Shown: one piece after another, positions 1-6,119 of the stretch
How the letters are laid out: the number at the start of each line of letters is the position of its first letter
Numbering within the stretch: the stretch's first letter is position 1
NCBI GenBank assembly: GCA_041743835.1
Contig: JBGTLW010000258.1
Coordinates: forward strand, 1-18,700
Source of the DNA: JBGTLW01 sp041743835
Lineage (GTDB): Bacteria; Planctomycetota; Phycisphaerae; Phycisphaerales; Phycisphaeraceae
Reading direction: 5' to 3'
DNA: 18,700 nucleotides
The notes under the pieces: generated by a model
What the model was told of the DNA's origin: nothing
What the model saw: the letters and a program-made list of their open reading frames with translations, nothing else
Database searches by the model: none
Translations under genes and position numbers: made by a program

Positions 1-433
1 GGGTGACGGGGATGCCCGCGTACATCGGCGCCGCAATGCCGGACGTGATGCCGGGGATCACCTCGCATACCACGCCGTGGCGGGCCAGGTAGGCCACTTC
101 CTCCGCACCGCGTCCGAATAAGTACGGGTCGCCGCCCTTCAGCCGGACCACCCGCAGCCCCTGCTGGGCGAGCTCTACCATCAGGGCATTGGTCTGGTCC
201 TGCGTCAGGCGGTGTTCCTTGGCCCGTTTACCCGCATCGATCAGCCGGCAACCGGCCGGGGCAACCGCCAGCAGCCTCGGGTTCGCCAGGGCGTCGTACA
301 CCACCACGTCGGCCCGCCGCAGCGCCGCCAGGCCCGCCACGGTGATCAGCCCCTCATCCCCCGGCCCAGCGCCCACGAGGGTCACCCGGCCACCGGCCGG
401 GGGTTGTAACGATTTTTTCGTCTGATCTGTCAA
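1..433 (-). CDS. cobA: Uroporphyrinogen-III C-methyltransferase (SUMT), 5' part
   Basis: The reverse strand codes for the N-terminal ~144 residues of a SAM-dependent tetrapyrrole methyltransferase; the rest lies beyond the left edge. Visible family landmarks are the SAM-binding start VTLVGAGPGDEGLITV, then ADVVVYDALA, the RLKGGDPYLFGRGAEE block and the VIPGITSGIAAP block, in the usual order and spacing. The enzyme methylates uroporphyrinogen III at C-2 and C-7 to precorrin-2, the branch point to sirohaem and cobalamin, in the cytoplasm. I chose the TTG at 431-433 as start because it is the only in-frame start giving a normal short lead before VTLVG; a GTG at 383-385 is the alternative. No clear Shine-Dalgarno is visible. 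Whether the missing 3' part carries a fused HemD domain cannot be judged. Identity is clear; the start is uncertain. Confidence 0.93.
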   Translation of the reverse strand, partial: MTDQTKKSLQPPAGGRVTLVGAGPGDEGLITVAGLAALRRADVVVYDALANPRLLAVAPAGCRLIDAGKRAKEHRLTQDQTNALMVELAQQGLRVVRLKGGDPYLFGRGAEEVAYLARHGVVCEVIPGITSGIAAPMYAGIPVT

Positions 434-476
434 GGTGGGTTAACTGGGGGGTTTATTCTGCCGATGCTGCTTCCAG

Positions 477-494
477 AGCGGGCATCATCCCGCT
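477..494. other. Small hairpin in the leader of the PilZ gene
   Basis: Perfect 6-bp arms AGCGGG / CCCGCT enclose a 6-nt loop. The hairpin ends 7 nt before the AAGGGAG ribosome-binding site (502-508). It could influence translation initiation, but a chance hairpin of this size is common in GC-rich DNA. Confidence 0.25.
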
Positions 495-517
495 GCCAAT
501 GAAGGGAGCTTAGCATC

Positions 518-883
518 ATGTCAAGCCTGCCCGCATTCAAACTCGTCCGAACCAAGCCCGCGCCAGACGTCTACAAACTCGAACGCAGGACCGCGCAGCG
601 CCGGCCGAGCAGCGGAACCGTCACCGCCGTCTGCACCACCGACCCCGAGGGCGAACGCCGACGACGCATCACCACGCTACACCTCCGAGATGTCTCGGAC
701 ACCGGCATGGGTGCCCTCTGCGAACACCCACTCACCCGCGGCACCCGCGTCGCCCTGCTCATCCCGCCCCACGGCCCGGAGAGCGGGTTCGATGTCTTCG
801 GCGAGGTCGTCCGCTGCAAGCCAGCCCACCGCGGCTACGAAATCGGCATCGCACTCGACCAGGCCGTCAGCGCCTGCGCCTGA
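518..883 (+). CDS. PilZ-domain protein (candidate c-di-GMP receptor)
   Basis: A 121-residue protein that is essentially one PilZ domain. The two c-di-GMP contact motifs are visible: an RxxxR motif (R24-R28 within ERRTAQRR) and DxSxxG at residues 58-63 (DVSDTG). After them come a typical beta-barrel pattern and the closing GEVVRCKPAHRGYEIGIAL strands. PilZ proteins bind cyclic di-GMP and switch motility, adhesion or polysaccharide synthesis. The start is well supported: AAGGGAG lies 9 nt upstream of ATG. There is no signal peptide, membrane segment or second domain, so it is probably a cytoplasmic adaptor. The neighbouring genes do not reveal its partner; flagellar regulators and a polysaccharide-type glycosyltransferase lie elsewhere in the window and are only possible targets. 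It converges on the HIT gene across a large inverted repeat. Confidence 0.88.
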   Translation: MSSLPAFKLVRTKPAPDVYKLERRTAQRRPSSGTVTAVCTTDPEGERRRRITTLHLRDVSDTGMGALCEHPLTRGTRVALLIPPHGPESGFDVFGEVVRCKPAHRGYEIGIALDQAVSACA

Positions 884-907
884 CAATTCACCTACGACCC
901 ATCCCCC

Positions 908-986
908 AACGAGCCGCGACCCTCAGGGAGCGGGGTACCGCCACACATTTCGATAGCACCCCGCTCCCTGACGGTCGCGGCTCGTT
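908..986. terminator. Large inverted repeat between convergent genes, likely bidirectional terminator
   Basis: Two 30-nt arms (908-937 and 957-986) are complementary apart from a C/C mismatch (CCCT versus CCGT) and the loop-proximal base; they enclose a 19-nt loop. The arms begin AACGAGCCGCGACC and continue CAGGGAGCGGGG. The element lies between the PilZ stop (883) and the HIT gene stop (1016), which converge, so a transcript from either side would form a very stable hairpin. No T-run follows on either side, so simple Rho-independent termination is not certain; transcript-end protection or a mobile repeat are alternatives. Confidence 0.65.
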
Positions 987-1015
987 AAAGCGTGAACCAC
1001 CACATCCCGCCGCGC

Positions 1016-1561
1016 CTACGCGTCCTCATCCTGCAACGCGGCAAGCATCGCCAGGTAGCTGTCCGTCAACGCCTGCGGGATCACGCGGACCTGACCCGTC
1101 ACCTCCATAAAGTTCACATCACCCTCCCACCGCGGCACGATGTGCAGATGCGCGTGCCCCGGCAGACCCGCGCCCGCGCATCGCCCAAGGTTCATCCCCA
1201 GATTCACACCCTGAGCGTTCATCGCCCGACGCAGCAGCCTGCTCCCCAACTCCCCCAACTCCATCAAACCCGCACGCTCCAGCGCGGTCATGTCCGACAG
1301 GTCCGCAAGGTGATTGCTCGGGGCCGCGAGCAGATGGCCATTGGTATAGGGATACCGATTCATCATCAGCACGCCGCGGCTATCACTGAGCAGCACCAAC
1401 TGCTCGCGGCGTTTCTTCTCATCCCCAGAATCACCCGCAACACCCGCCGCATCACACAAAAAGCAACCGCTGGCCCGTGCCGGCGGCCGCTCGGTCTTGT
1501 CCAGGCCACGGATGTAATCGATACGCCACGGCGCCCAGAGGTTGTGCCGACTCTCGCTCAT
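1016..1561 (-). CDS. HIT-family nucleotide hydrolase/phosphorylase (Ap4A phosphorylase-like)
   Basis: A 181-residue histidine-triad protein. The triad is GHAHLHIVPRW, with histidines 136, 138 and 140; by family precedent the middle one is the nucleophile that attacks the alpha-phosphate of a dinucleoside polyphosphate or nucleotide conjugate. The N-terminal LWAPWRIDYI block and the CFLC pair (C33, C36, a probable half zinc site) are characteristic of the bacterial Ap4A phosphorylase/ATP adenylyltransferase-like branch (as in Mycobacterium Rv2613c) rather than the short HinT branch. A GTG at 1567 gives two extra residues (MGMSES); ATG at 1561 is preferred, with GTGGGG just upstream as a poor ribosome-binding site. 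It is cytoplasmic with no signal. A palindrome and a tandem repeat separate it from the gene upstream on the same strand, so it is probably transcribed alone. Confidence 0.9.
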   Translation of the reverse strand: MSESRHNLWAPWRIDYIRGLDKTERPPARASGCFLCDAAGVAGDSGDEKKRREQLVLLSDSRGVLMMNRYPYTNGHLLAAPSNHLADLSDMTALERAGLMELGELGSRLLRRAMNAQGVNLGMNLGRCAGAGLPGHAHLHIVPRWEGDVNFMEVTGQVRVIPQALTDSYLAMLAALQDEDA

Positions 1562-1592
1562 CCCCACAGATTACCGCGCCGGGGCGATCACG

Positions 1593-1624
1593 CCGAGGCA
1601 CCGAGACACCGAGGCACAGAGGGA
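1593..1624. repeat. 8-bp tandem repeat, four units
   Basis: Four consecutive 8-mers read ccgaggca, ccgagaca, ccgaggca, cagaggga. The last unit runs directly into the palindrome at 1619-1641. The array lies just upstream of the HIT gene start. Confidence 0.7.
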
Positions 1625-1641
1625 TAGCAATCCCTCGGCTT
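1619..1641. repeat. Dispersed palindrome, copy 1 (partly degraded)
   Basis: GAGGGAT and ATCCCTC arms surround the loop AGCA, followed by GGCTT. The left outer bases (AGCC) of the consensus are replaced by the tandem-repeat sequence, so only about 7 bp can pair. It lies 13 nt beyond the stop of the prepilin-type gene on the minus strand and could act as its transcript end. Confidence 0.75.
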
Positions 1642-1654
1642 CCCCTCCCCCCCA

Positions 1655-2350
1655 TCAAGGCACAACCCAAAAAAACCGCGCAGTAGGGTGCGTCACCGCG
1701 ATCTGCGTCCCCGCCCAGTCGTGCCACGCGGCCGACCCATCGAGCCTGGAGTTGTTGAGACCGGAAGGCTCTTCCACGCGCTCGGCCGCATCGTGGCCGA
1801 AGTACTTCCCATCGCTGGGCTTCTGGAAGCTGATGCACGCCCACAGCGGGAGTTGCCCCGCCTTCGGCCCACGGTAGTCTGGCTTGGGCACCACCCACGT
1901 CGCCGCCGGGCGGAAGTAGAACTGGTAGCCGATCGACTCGACGACGTAGGCGGAATGCACCGAGGGGTTCCGCACCTGATACACCGGGCCGGGGCAGAAC
2001 ATCGTCGGGTCGCGGGGGGCGTCGAGGTATGGCTCGATGAAGGTCTTGTTGATGTCGTAACCCGCCCCGCCATCCTGCACGCGATTGAGCTGCCCGCTGC
2101 CCGGCCGATGCGGCATCTCCTGGCGGTTGTCCAACTGATACGTGACCGTGGCGAGCGTGATCGCGTGCAGTCGGCTGAGGCAGGTGATGCGGATCGTCTG
2201 GTCCCTCGCCGCCCCAAGCGCCGGCAGCAGCATCGCGATCAAAATCGCGATGATGCTGACGACGACAAGCAACTCAATCAGCGTAAAACCGTGTAGGGGC
2301 CGGTTGTGGTGGTTCATGGTGGTGGTTTGCAGCATGTAAACCCGGATCAT
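1655..2350 (-). CDS. Prepilin-type N-terminal cleavage/methylation domain protein
   Basis: A 231-residue protein with a type IV prepilin/pseudopilin leader: LHG (to G21) is followed by FTLIELLVVVSIIAILIA, with phenylalanine at +1 and glutamate (E26) at +5. A PilD-type peptidase would cut after G21 and methylate F22; the hydrophobic helix anchors it in the membrane or in a pseudopilus. The rest is a periplasmic domain with a C-terminal LDGSAAWHDW resembling the DG motif of planctomycete DUF1559-type proteins, which are abundant and of unknown function. ATG at 2350 overlaps the stop of the upstream PEP-CTERM gene as ATGA, which argues for translational coupling; ATGs at 2335 and 2317 are alternatives, and none has a clear ribosome-binding site. 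Exact role unknown; probably a surface or secretion-related pseudopilin co-expressed with the PEP-CTERM protein. Confidence 0.87.
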   Translation of the reverse strand: MIRVYMLQTTTMNHHNRPLHGFTLIELLVVVSIIAILIAMLLPALGAARDQTIRITCLSRLHAITLATVTYQLDNRQEMPHRPGSGQLNRVQDGGAGYDINKTFIEPYLDAPRDPTMFCPGPVYQVRNPSVHSAYVVESIGYQFYFRPAATWVVPKPDYRGPKAGQLPLWACISFQKPSDGKYFGHDAAERVEEPSGLNNSRLDGSAAWHDWAGTQIAVTHPTARFFWVVP

Positions 2351-3327
2351 GCCCGGCGGCTGCGGCCCAACATCAACGCGGCCCCCAACCCCATCAACGC
2401 GAGGGACGCGGGTTCGGGGATCTGAGTGAAATCAAGCACGCCGGACGCGGCAAGGTTATCGTTGAAGCCCAGCGTCTTGTCACCGAGGCCGACGCGGACC
2501 TCATCGAAGAAAATGGGGAGGTTGTTGCCGGTCGCGTTGCCGAGGAAGTTGACGTCGTCAAGCCTTGAGCCGGCCATGCTGCCGATGAAGTTTCCGTTTG
2601 AGAGTGTGAGCGTCTCTGCTGCGGTACCCGCCACATCAGTCAGGTCGGTAGGGTTGATATACAGCGTCAGGATGTCTGCGCCGCCGGACTGCTGGCCATC
2701 GCTCTGCGCACGCACGACAAGCAAGTGGGCCTGACCGGTCGCAAACGTTGTTGAGCCGGTTTGCGTGGTGCCTCCCGTGGCGGTGATTACCGCGCGGCCA
2801 TTGTCGCCGAAGCCGAAGCTGAAGCTGCCTGACCCCGCATCACCGGTCAAATCGATTCTCACGTTCATGACGTTGCCGGAGTTGAGCGCCAACGTATCGA
2901 ACCGAAGCAACGCGCTGCCCCACCAGTCTTCCTGGGTCTTGTTCGCCGCATCAAGCCCGTGGATCGCATCGCGGGTGGCACTCTTGGGGTCGTTATTCGT
3001 GCCTGAGGTTCGCAGCAGTTGCACCTTACCGCCGGCTGTGTTGAGCGTGCTCAGCGCGGTGCTGTAGGTGAGGCTGTCGTTTTGAACCGAGTAGGCCGCG
3101 CCAGCCGTGTTCGCCGACCACGCGCCGGACCAGCCGAAAGGCGTCGTCGGGTTTGTCTGATTGACTGGGTTCTGTGAAGTGAGGTTGCTGCCTGCCGTGT
3201 ATTCGCCGTTGGCCGCAGTGCCGCCGACTTTGAACTGCTCGGCCACGAGCACTGCCGCTTGGGCGTAGCCGCAGGGGATCAAGGCACTCACAAGTGTTAG
3301 CGTCGTCAGGGTCTGATGCATTCGCAT
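2347..3327 (-). CDS. PEP-CTERM sorting domain exported protein
   Basis: A 326-residue exported protein. The N-terminus is a Sec-type signal peptide (hydrophobic run to about residue 24, then AQA/AV). The middle is rich in G, T, N and S with alternating beta-type segments, consistent with a jelly-roll/LamG-like surface domain, which I cannot assign to a named family. The C-terminus is a textbook PEP-CTERM tag: PEP at 304-306, a hydrophobic stretch LALMGLGAALML, and the basic end GRSRRA. Such tags are recognised by an exosortase (EpsH/XrtA type) and the proteins usually reach the outer surface or exopolysaccharide; no exosortase is in this window. The start has an excellent GGAGG ribosome-binding site 9 nt upstream. 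Its stop overlaps the next gene by 4 nt. It is divergent from the XylR-like regulator, which probably controls it. Confidence 0.9.
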   Translation of the reverse strand: MRMHQTLTTLTLVSALIPCGYAQAAVLVAEQFKVGGTAANGEYTAGSNLTSQNPVNQTNPTTPFGWSGAWSANTAGAAYSVQNDSLTYSTALSTLNTAGGKVQLLRTSGTNNDPKSATRDAIHGLDAANKTQEDWWGSALLRFDTLALNSGNVMNVRIDLTGDAGSGSFSFGFGDNGRAVITATGGTTQTGSTTFATGQAHLLVVRAQSDGQQSGGADILTLYINPTDLTDVAGTAAETLTLSNGNFIGSMAGSRLDDVNFLGNATGNNLPIFFDEVRVGLGDKTLGFNDNLAASGVLDFTQIPEPASLALMGLGAALMLGRSRRA

Positions 3328-3395
3328 GAGCAGGTTCCTCCAAATCGAGGTGAAAACGTGGGAATCACCCGGAGACTTCCGGGACGACCTCTAAC

Positions 3396-3432
3396 CTATA
3401 CCACGCATAGCACCCGGGCAATGCTTAATTGC
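3396..3432. promoter_or_regulatory. Candidate operator region between the divergent genes
   Basis: Two small dyads lie in the 151-bp divergent spacer. One is CTATACCACGCATAG (3396-3410, CTAT/ATAG ends with a further partial match). The other is GCAATGCTTAATTGC (3418-3432), with perfect 5-bp arms GCAAT/ATTGC and a 5-nt gap. Their position between the regulator and the PEP-CTERM gene suits an operator for the adjacent regulator, but this is inference from position and symmetry only. Confidence 0.3.
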
Positions 3433-3463
3433 GTGTATCTTGTGTTGTTTTGCGCACTTTTCT

Positions 3464-3471
3464 GGTATCAT
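3464..3471 (+). promoter_or_regulatory. Candidate extended -10 for the regulator gene
   Basis: TGGTATCAT fits an extended -10 (TGnTATAAT) with one mismatch in the hexamer; the -35 region is poor (TTGTTT at 3445-3450 is too close). A start about 7 nt downstream would fall at 3478-3479, exactly at the chosen ATG, suggesting a leaderless transcript. Confidence 0.3.
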
Positions 3472-3478
3472 GCTCGGT

Positions 3479-4678
3479 ATGCCGAACACGCGACGCATCG
3501 GGTTGGCGCTAGATGGGCGGGACAGCTTCAGCCGGTCCGTCCGCATCGGGGCGTGTCGCTATGGCCTGCCGGGGCAGGACTGGGTCACGCGGGGTGTCCG
3601 GGCCGACCCCCAAGGCATTGCGCTATTGATCCAATGGGGGGTCGATGGCTACATCGTCGGCGTGGGTGACGCGGAGACCGTTGCAGCCGTCCACGCGCTG
3701 GGCAAGCCGGCCATCAACATCCGAGGCCGATGCGACACCGACCTGCCCCGCGTCGGCGTCGATGACCCGGCGATCGGGCGACTCGCGGCTGAGCACTACC
3801 TCGACAACGGGTTCACCCGGTTCGCGTTCATCGGCTCGGCGACCGACAGGTATGCCGACCACCGGCTCGCGGGCTTTACCCAGCGTCTCGCAGCCGAGGG
3901 CCACGCCCCTCTGACCTTCCGTGGCCACACGCTGGACCCCGCGGACGACAAGACCCTCCGCGACTGGTTGCAGACGCTGCCCACCGCAACCGGGGTGTTT
4001 GCCGCGGACGATCGCTGGGCGCTGCGTGCCAGCGAGCTGGCGCGCGAGGCGGGGCTGATCGTGCCCGATGACGTTGCGCTGCTGGGGGTCGATGATGACG
4101 AGATGTGCCGGATGACCTGGCCGCCGCTCTCAAGCATCGCGCTGCCGTCGGAGAAGGTCGGCTACGAGGCGGCCAGGATGCTGGACCGCATGATCCACGG
4201 CGAACCCGCGCCGCCCGACCTGCTGCTGCCCCCGCTGGGTGTCATCGCCCGGCAGTCCACCGCCTTGGCCGCAGTGGATGACCCGGATGTCGCGGCCGCG
4301 CTGCGCTTCATCCGAGAGAACGCGCACAGGCCCATCGGCGTGCCGGATGTCGTCGCCAACACAACCATCAACCGCCGGTGGCTTGAAGTCAGCTTCCGCA
4401 GGAACATCGGCCGCACCATCCTGCAGGAGGTCCAGCGCGTGCGCATCGATATGGCCAGCCGACTGCTCCGCGAGACCGACATGAGCATGGCCCAGATCGC
4501 AAGCGCCACGGGGATCGGCTCGGCGCAGCGCCTGGCCATCCTCTTCGGCAAGAAGGCGGGCATGACACCCACCGATTACCGCAGGCAGTTCAGCCTCCGT
4601 CCCACATCCATCGCGCCCCCGGAACAGCCCCCAGAGCACCCCCGGACAACCCCCGGACAACCCCCGGAACTGCCATGA
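3479..4678 (+). CDS. XylR-like transcriptional regulator (LacI-type sugar-binding domain + AraC-type HTH)
   Basis: A 399-residue regulator with the E. coli XylR architecture. Residues ~5-275 form a LacI/periplasmic-binding-protein-like sensor (RIGLALDGRDSF at the start, VGVDDPAIGRLAAEHYLDNG, and later VPDDVALLGVDDDEMCR). Residues ~290-380 form an AraC-type double helix-turn-helix (INRRWLEVSFRRNIGRT, then AQIASATGIGSAQRLAILF and GMTPTDYRRQF). It lacks the N-terminal HTH of true LacI proteins, as expected. The family binds a sugar and activates or represses nearby genes; the ligand here is unknown. ATG 3479 gives the family's usual start; upstream in-frame starts at 3470 and 3440 add unconserved residues, and no Shine-Dalgarno is seen. 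The last ~20 residues are a Pro-rich tail encoded by an 11-nt tandem repeat (about 4638-4670), outside the conserved domain. The divergent PEP-CTERM/prepilin pair is its likely target. Confidence 0.88.
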   Translation: MPNTRRIGLALDGRDSFSRSVRIGACRYGLPGQDWVTRGVRADPQGIALLIQWGVDGYIVGVGDAETVAAVHALGKPAINIRGRCDTDLPRVGVDDPAIGRLAAEHYLDNGFTRFAFIGSATDRYADHRLAGFTQRLAAEGHAPLTFRGHTLDPADDKTLRDWLQTLPTATGVFAADDRWALRASELAREAGLIVPDDVALLGVDDDEMCRMTWPPLSSIALPSEKVGYEAARMLDRMIHGEPAPPDLLLPPLGVIARQSTALAAVDDPDVAAALRFIRENAHRPIGVPDVVANTTINRRWLEVSFRRNIGRTILQEVQRVRIDMASRLLRETDMSMAQIASATGIGSAQRLAILFGKKAGMTPTDYRRQFSLRPTSIAPPEQPPEHPRTTPGQPPELP

Positions 4679-4705
4679 AACACCCGGCAAGCTAACATGA
4701 AAAAG

Positions 4706-4780
4706 GGTGAGCAACGGGACTCGAACCCGCGACCCCCAGGATCACAACCTGGTGCTCTAACCAACTGAGCTATGCTCACC
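4706..4780 (-). tRNA. tRNA-His (anticodon GTG)
   Basis: The reverse strand folds into a full cloverleaf: acceptor GTGAGCA / TGCTCAC, D-arm with AGCTCAGTTGGTTAGAGC, anticodon stem CCAGG/CCTGG around loop TTGTGAT (anticodon at 4743-4745), and T-arm with GGTTCGAGTCC. The histidine-specific extra G at -1 (4780) faces discriminator C73 (4706), the main identity pair for HisRS. CCA is not encoded; C plus a T-run follows. It stands alone between the regulator and the aldo/keto reductase gene. Confidence 0.96.
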
Positions 4781-4874
4781 ATCAAGGCAAGGGGCAACTA
4801 CGCCCTCCGCCGAGCCCTGAAGCGTAAGACCACACCACCGGCATGTCAACCACCAACAGGGTGACCTGGCGTTT

Positions 4875-5930
4875 TCAAGCTTTTGCGGCCAGCACGGCGT
4901 CGATCGCGGCCAGTTCGTCTGCGCAGAAATCCGCGGCTTGCATGGCGCTGACGTTCTGGGTGACCTGCTCGGGGCGCGAGGCGCCGATCAGGGCGGAGGT
5001 GACATCCCCCCTGCCGTCGCCCTGCGGCCGAAGCACCCACGCCAAGGCCATCTGCGCCAGCGTCTGGCCGCGCGCCTGGGCGATCTCTTGCAGCTTCTTG
5101 AGTTTGGCGACCACCTCGGGTTTGACTTCCCCCTCCTTGAGGAAGCCGGACTTCTGTTTGGCGCGTGAGTCTTCCGGCACGCCGTGGAGGTACTTGTCAG
5201 AAAGCAGCCCCTGACGCAGCGGGCCGAACGCGATGATCCCGACGCCCAGGTCTCCGGTCGCTTCGGTGAGGCCCGCCTCGATGCTTCGTTGGAGCATGGA
5301 GTAGTTGGGCTGATGGATGATGGGCCGGGCCCAGCCGTTCGCATCGCAAGCTGCGCAGGCCGCGCGGAGCTGGTCGGGCGAGTAGTTGGACACGCCGGCG
5401 TAGAGCGCCTTGCCGCTGCGGACGATCTGGTCGAGGGCCGCCATCGATTCTTCCACCGGCGTCTGGGTGTCGGGGCGGTGGTGATAGAAGATGTCCACGT
5501 AGTCCAGTTGCAGGCGCTTGAGTGACTGGTCGCACGACGCGATGAGGTACTTCCGCGACCCTGCGTCGCCATAAGGCCCGGGCCACATGCGGTATCCCGC
5601 TTTGCTGGAGATGATTAGTTCGTCCCGGTATCCCGCGAAGTTTTCCTTGAGGATGCGCCCGACGCGGAGCTCCGCGCTGCCGGGAGCCGGGCCATAGTTG
5701 TTGGCAAGATCGAAGTGCGTGATGCCGTGATCGAACGCGGCAAAGAGCATGCGTTGGGCGTTGTCGTGGAAGTCGGGCTCGTTGAGTTGGCGGGGGTCTG
5801 TCCCGGCATCACCGAAGTTGTGCCAACAACCCAGGGAGATGGCTGGGAGCATGAGGCCGGTCCGTCCACAACGACGGAACCAGGGCGCGGGCTGGTCGTA
5901 ACGGTTTTCAGCGGGTGTGTAGTCAGGCAT
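4875..5930 (-). CDS. gpr: Aldo/keto reductase, Gpr/YghZ type
   Basis: A 351-residue NADPH-dependent aldo/keto reductase very like E. coli YghZ/Gpr (L-glyceraldehyde-3-phosphate reductase): shared blocks include LPAISLGCWHNFG, THFDLANNYGPAPGSAE, AGYRMWPGPYG, SRKYLIAS and LDYVDIFYHHR. The catalytic tetrad is visible as D74, Y79, K110 and H151, and the SALIGASRPEQ block near the C-terminus is the cofactor-binding end of the barrel. The family reduces reactive aldehydes, including methylglyoxal; the physiological substrate here is inferred only. The frame stays open to 6098, but the extra 56 residues are translations of two palindromic repeats, so ATG 5930 (MPDYTPAENRYDQ) is chosen; no good ribosome-binding site is seen. 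It is a monocistronic-looking gene, separated from xerC upstream by two hairpins. Confidence 0.93.
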   Translation of the reverse strand: MPDYTPAENRYDQPAPWFRRCGRTGLMLPAISLGCWHNFGDAGTDPRQLNEPDFHDNAQRMLFAAFDHGITHFDLANNYGPAPGSAELRVGRILKENFAGYRDELIISSKAGYRMWPGPYGDAGSRKYLIASCDQSLKRLQLDYVDIFYHHRPDTQTPVEESMAALDQIVRSGKALYAGVSNYSPDQLRAACAACDANGWARPIIHQPNYSMLQRSIEAGLTEATGDLGVGIIAFGPLRQGLLSDKYLHGVPEDSRAKQKSGFLKEGEVKPEVVAKLKKLQEIAQARGQTLAQMALAWVLRPQGDGRGDVTSALIGASRPEQVTQNVSAMQAADFCADELAAIDAVLAAKA

Positions 5931-5980
5931 GGTGGTTTGGTCCGGGGAACATTCTAGGGGATGCGGCGCGGTGTGTGGGG

Positions 5981-6007
5981 AGCCGAGGGATGGCAATCCC
6001 TCGGCTT
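5981..6007. repeat. Dispersed palindrome, copy 2 (intact)
   Basis: Perfect 11-bp arms AGCCGAGGGAT / ATCCCTCGGCT with loop GGCA, then TT. It lies between xerC and the aldo/keto reductase gene, 50 nt before the latter's ATG. Confidence 0.9.
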
Positions 6008-6028
6008 TGGGGGGAGGCATCACAACAG

Positions 6029-6055
6029 AAGCCCACGCTCGACGAGCGTGGGCTT
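6029..6055. repeat. Perfect 12-bp-arm hairpin, second palindrome type; possible xerC terminator
   Basis: Arms AAGCCCACGCTC and GAGCGTGGGCTT are perfectly complementary around GAC. It lies 64 nt past the xerC stop on the minus strand and 21 nt from the neighbouring palindrome copy. The hairpin could terminate xerC transcription, although only short T-tracts follow. Confidence 0.8.
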
Positions 6056-6119
6056 CCTGGGGGGGTGGGTGCGGGTTGTGGTCAGCGCGACTATGCACGC
6101 GCTGGCTTGCGCTTCAAGC

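Noticed and set aside
5931..6098. Upstream ATG giving a 407-aa aldo/keto reductase
   Set aside because: The additional 56 residues are translated palindromes and unlike the family; the protein starts normally at 5930.
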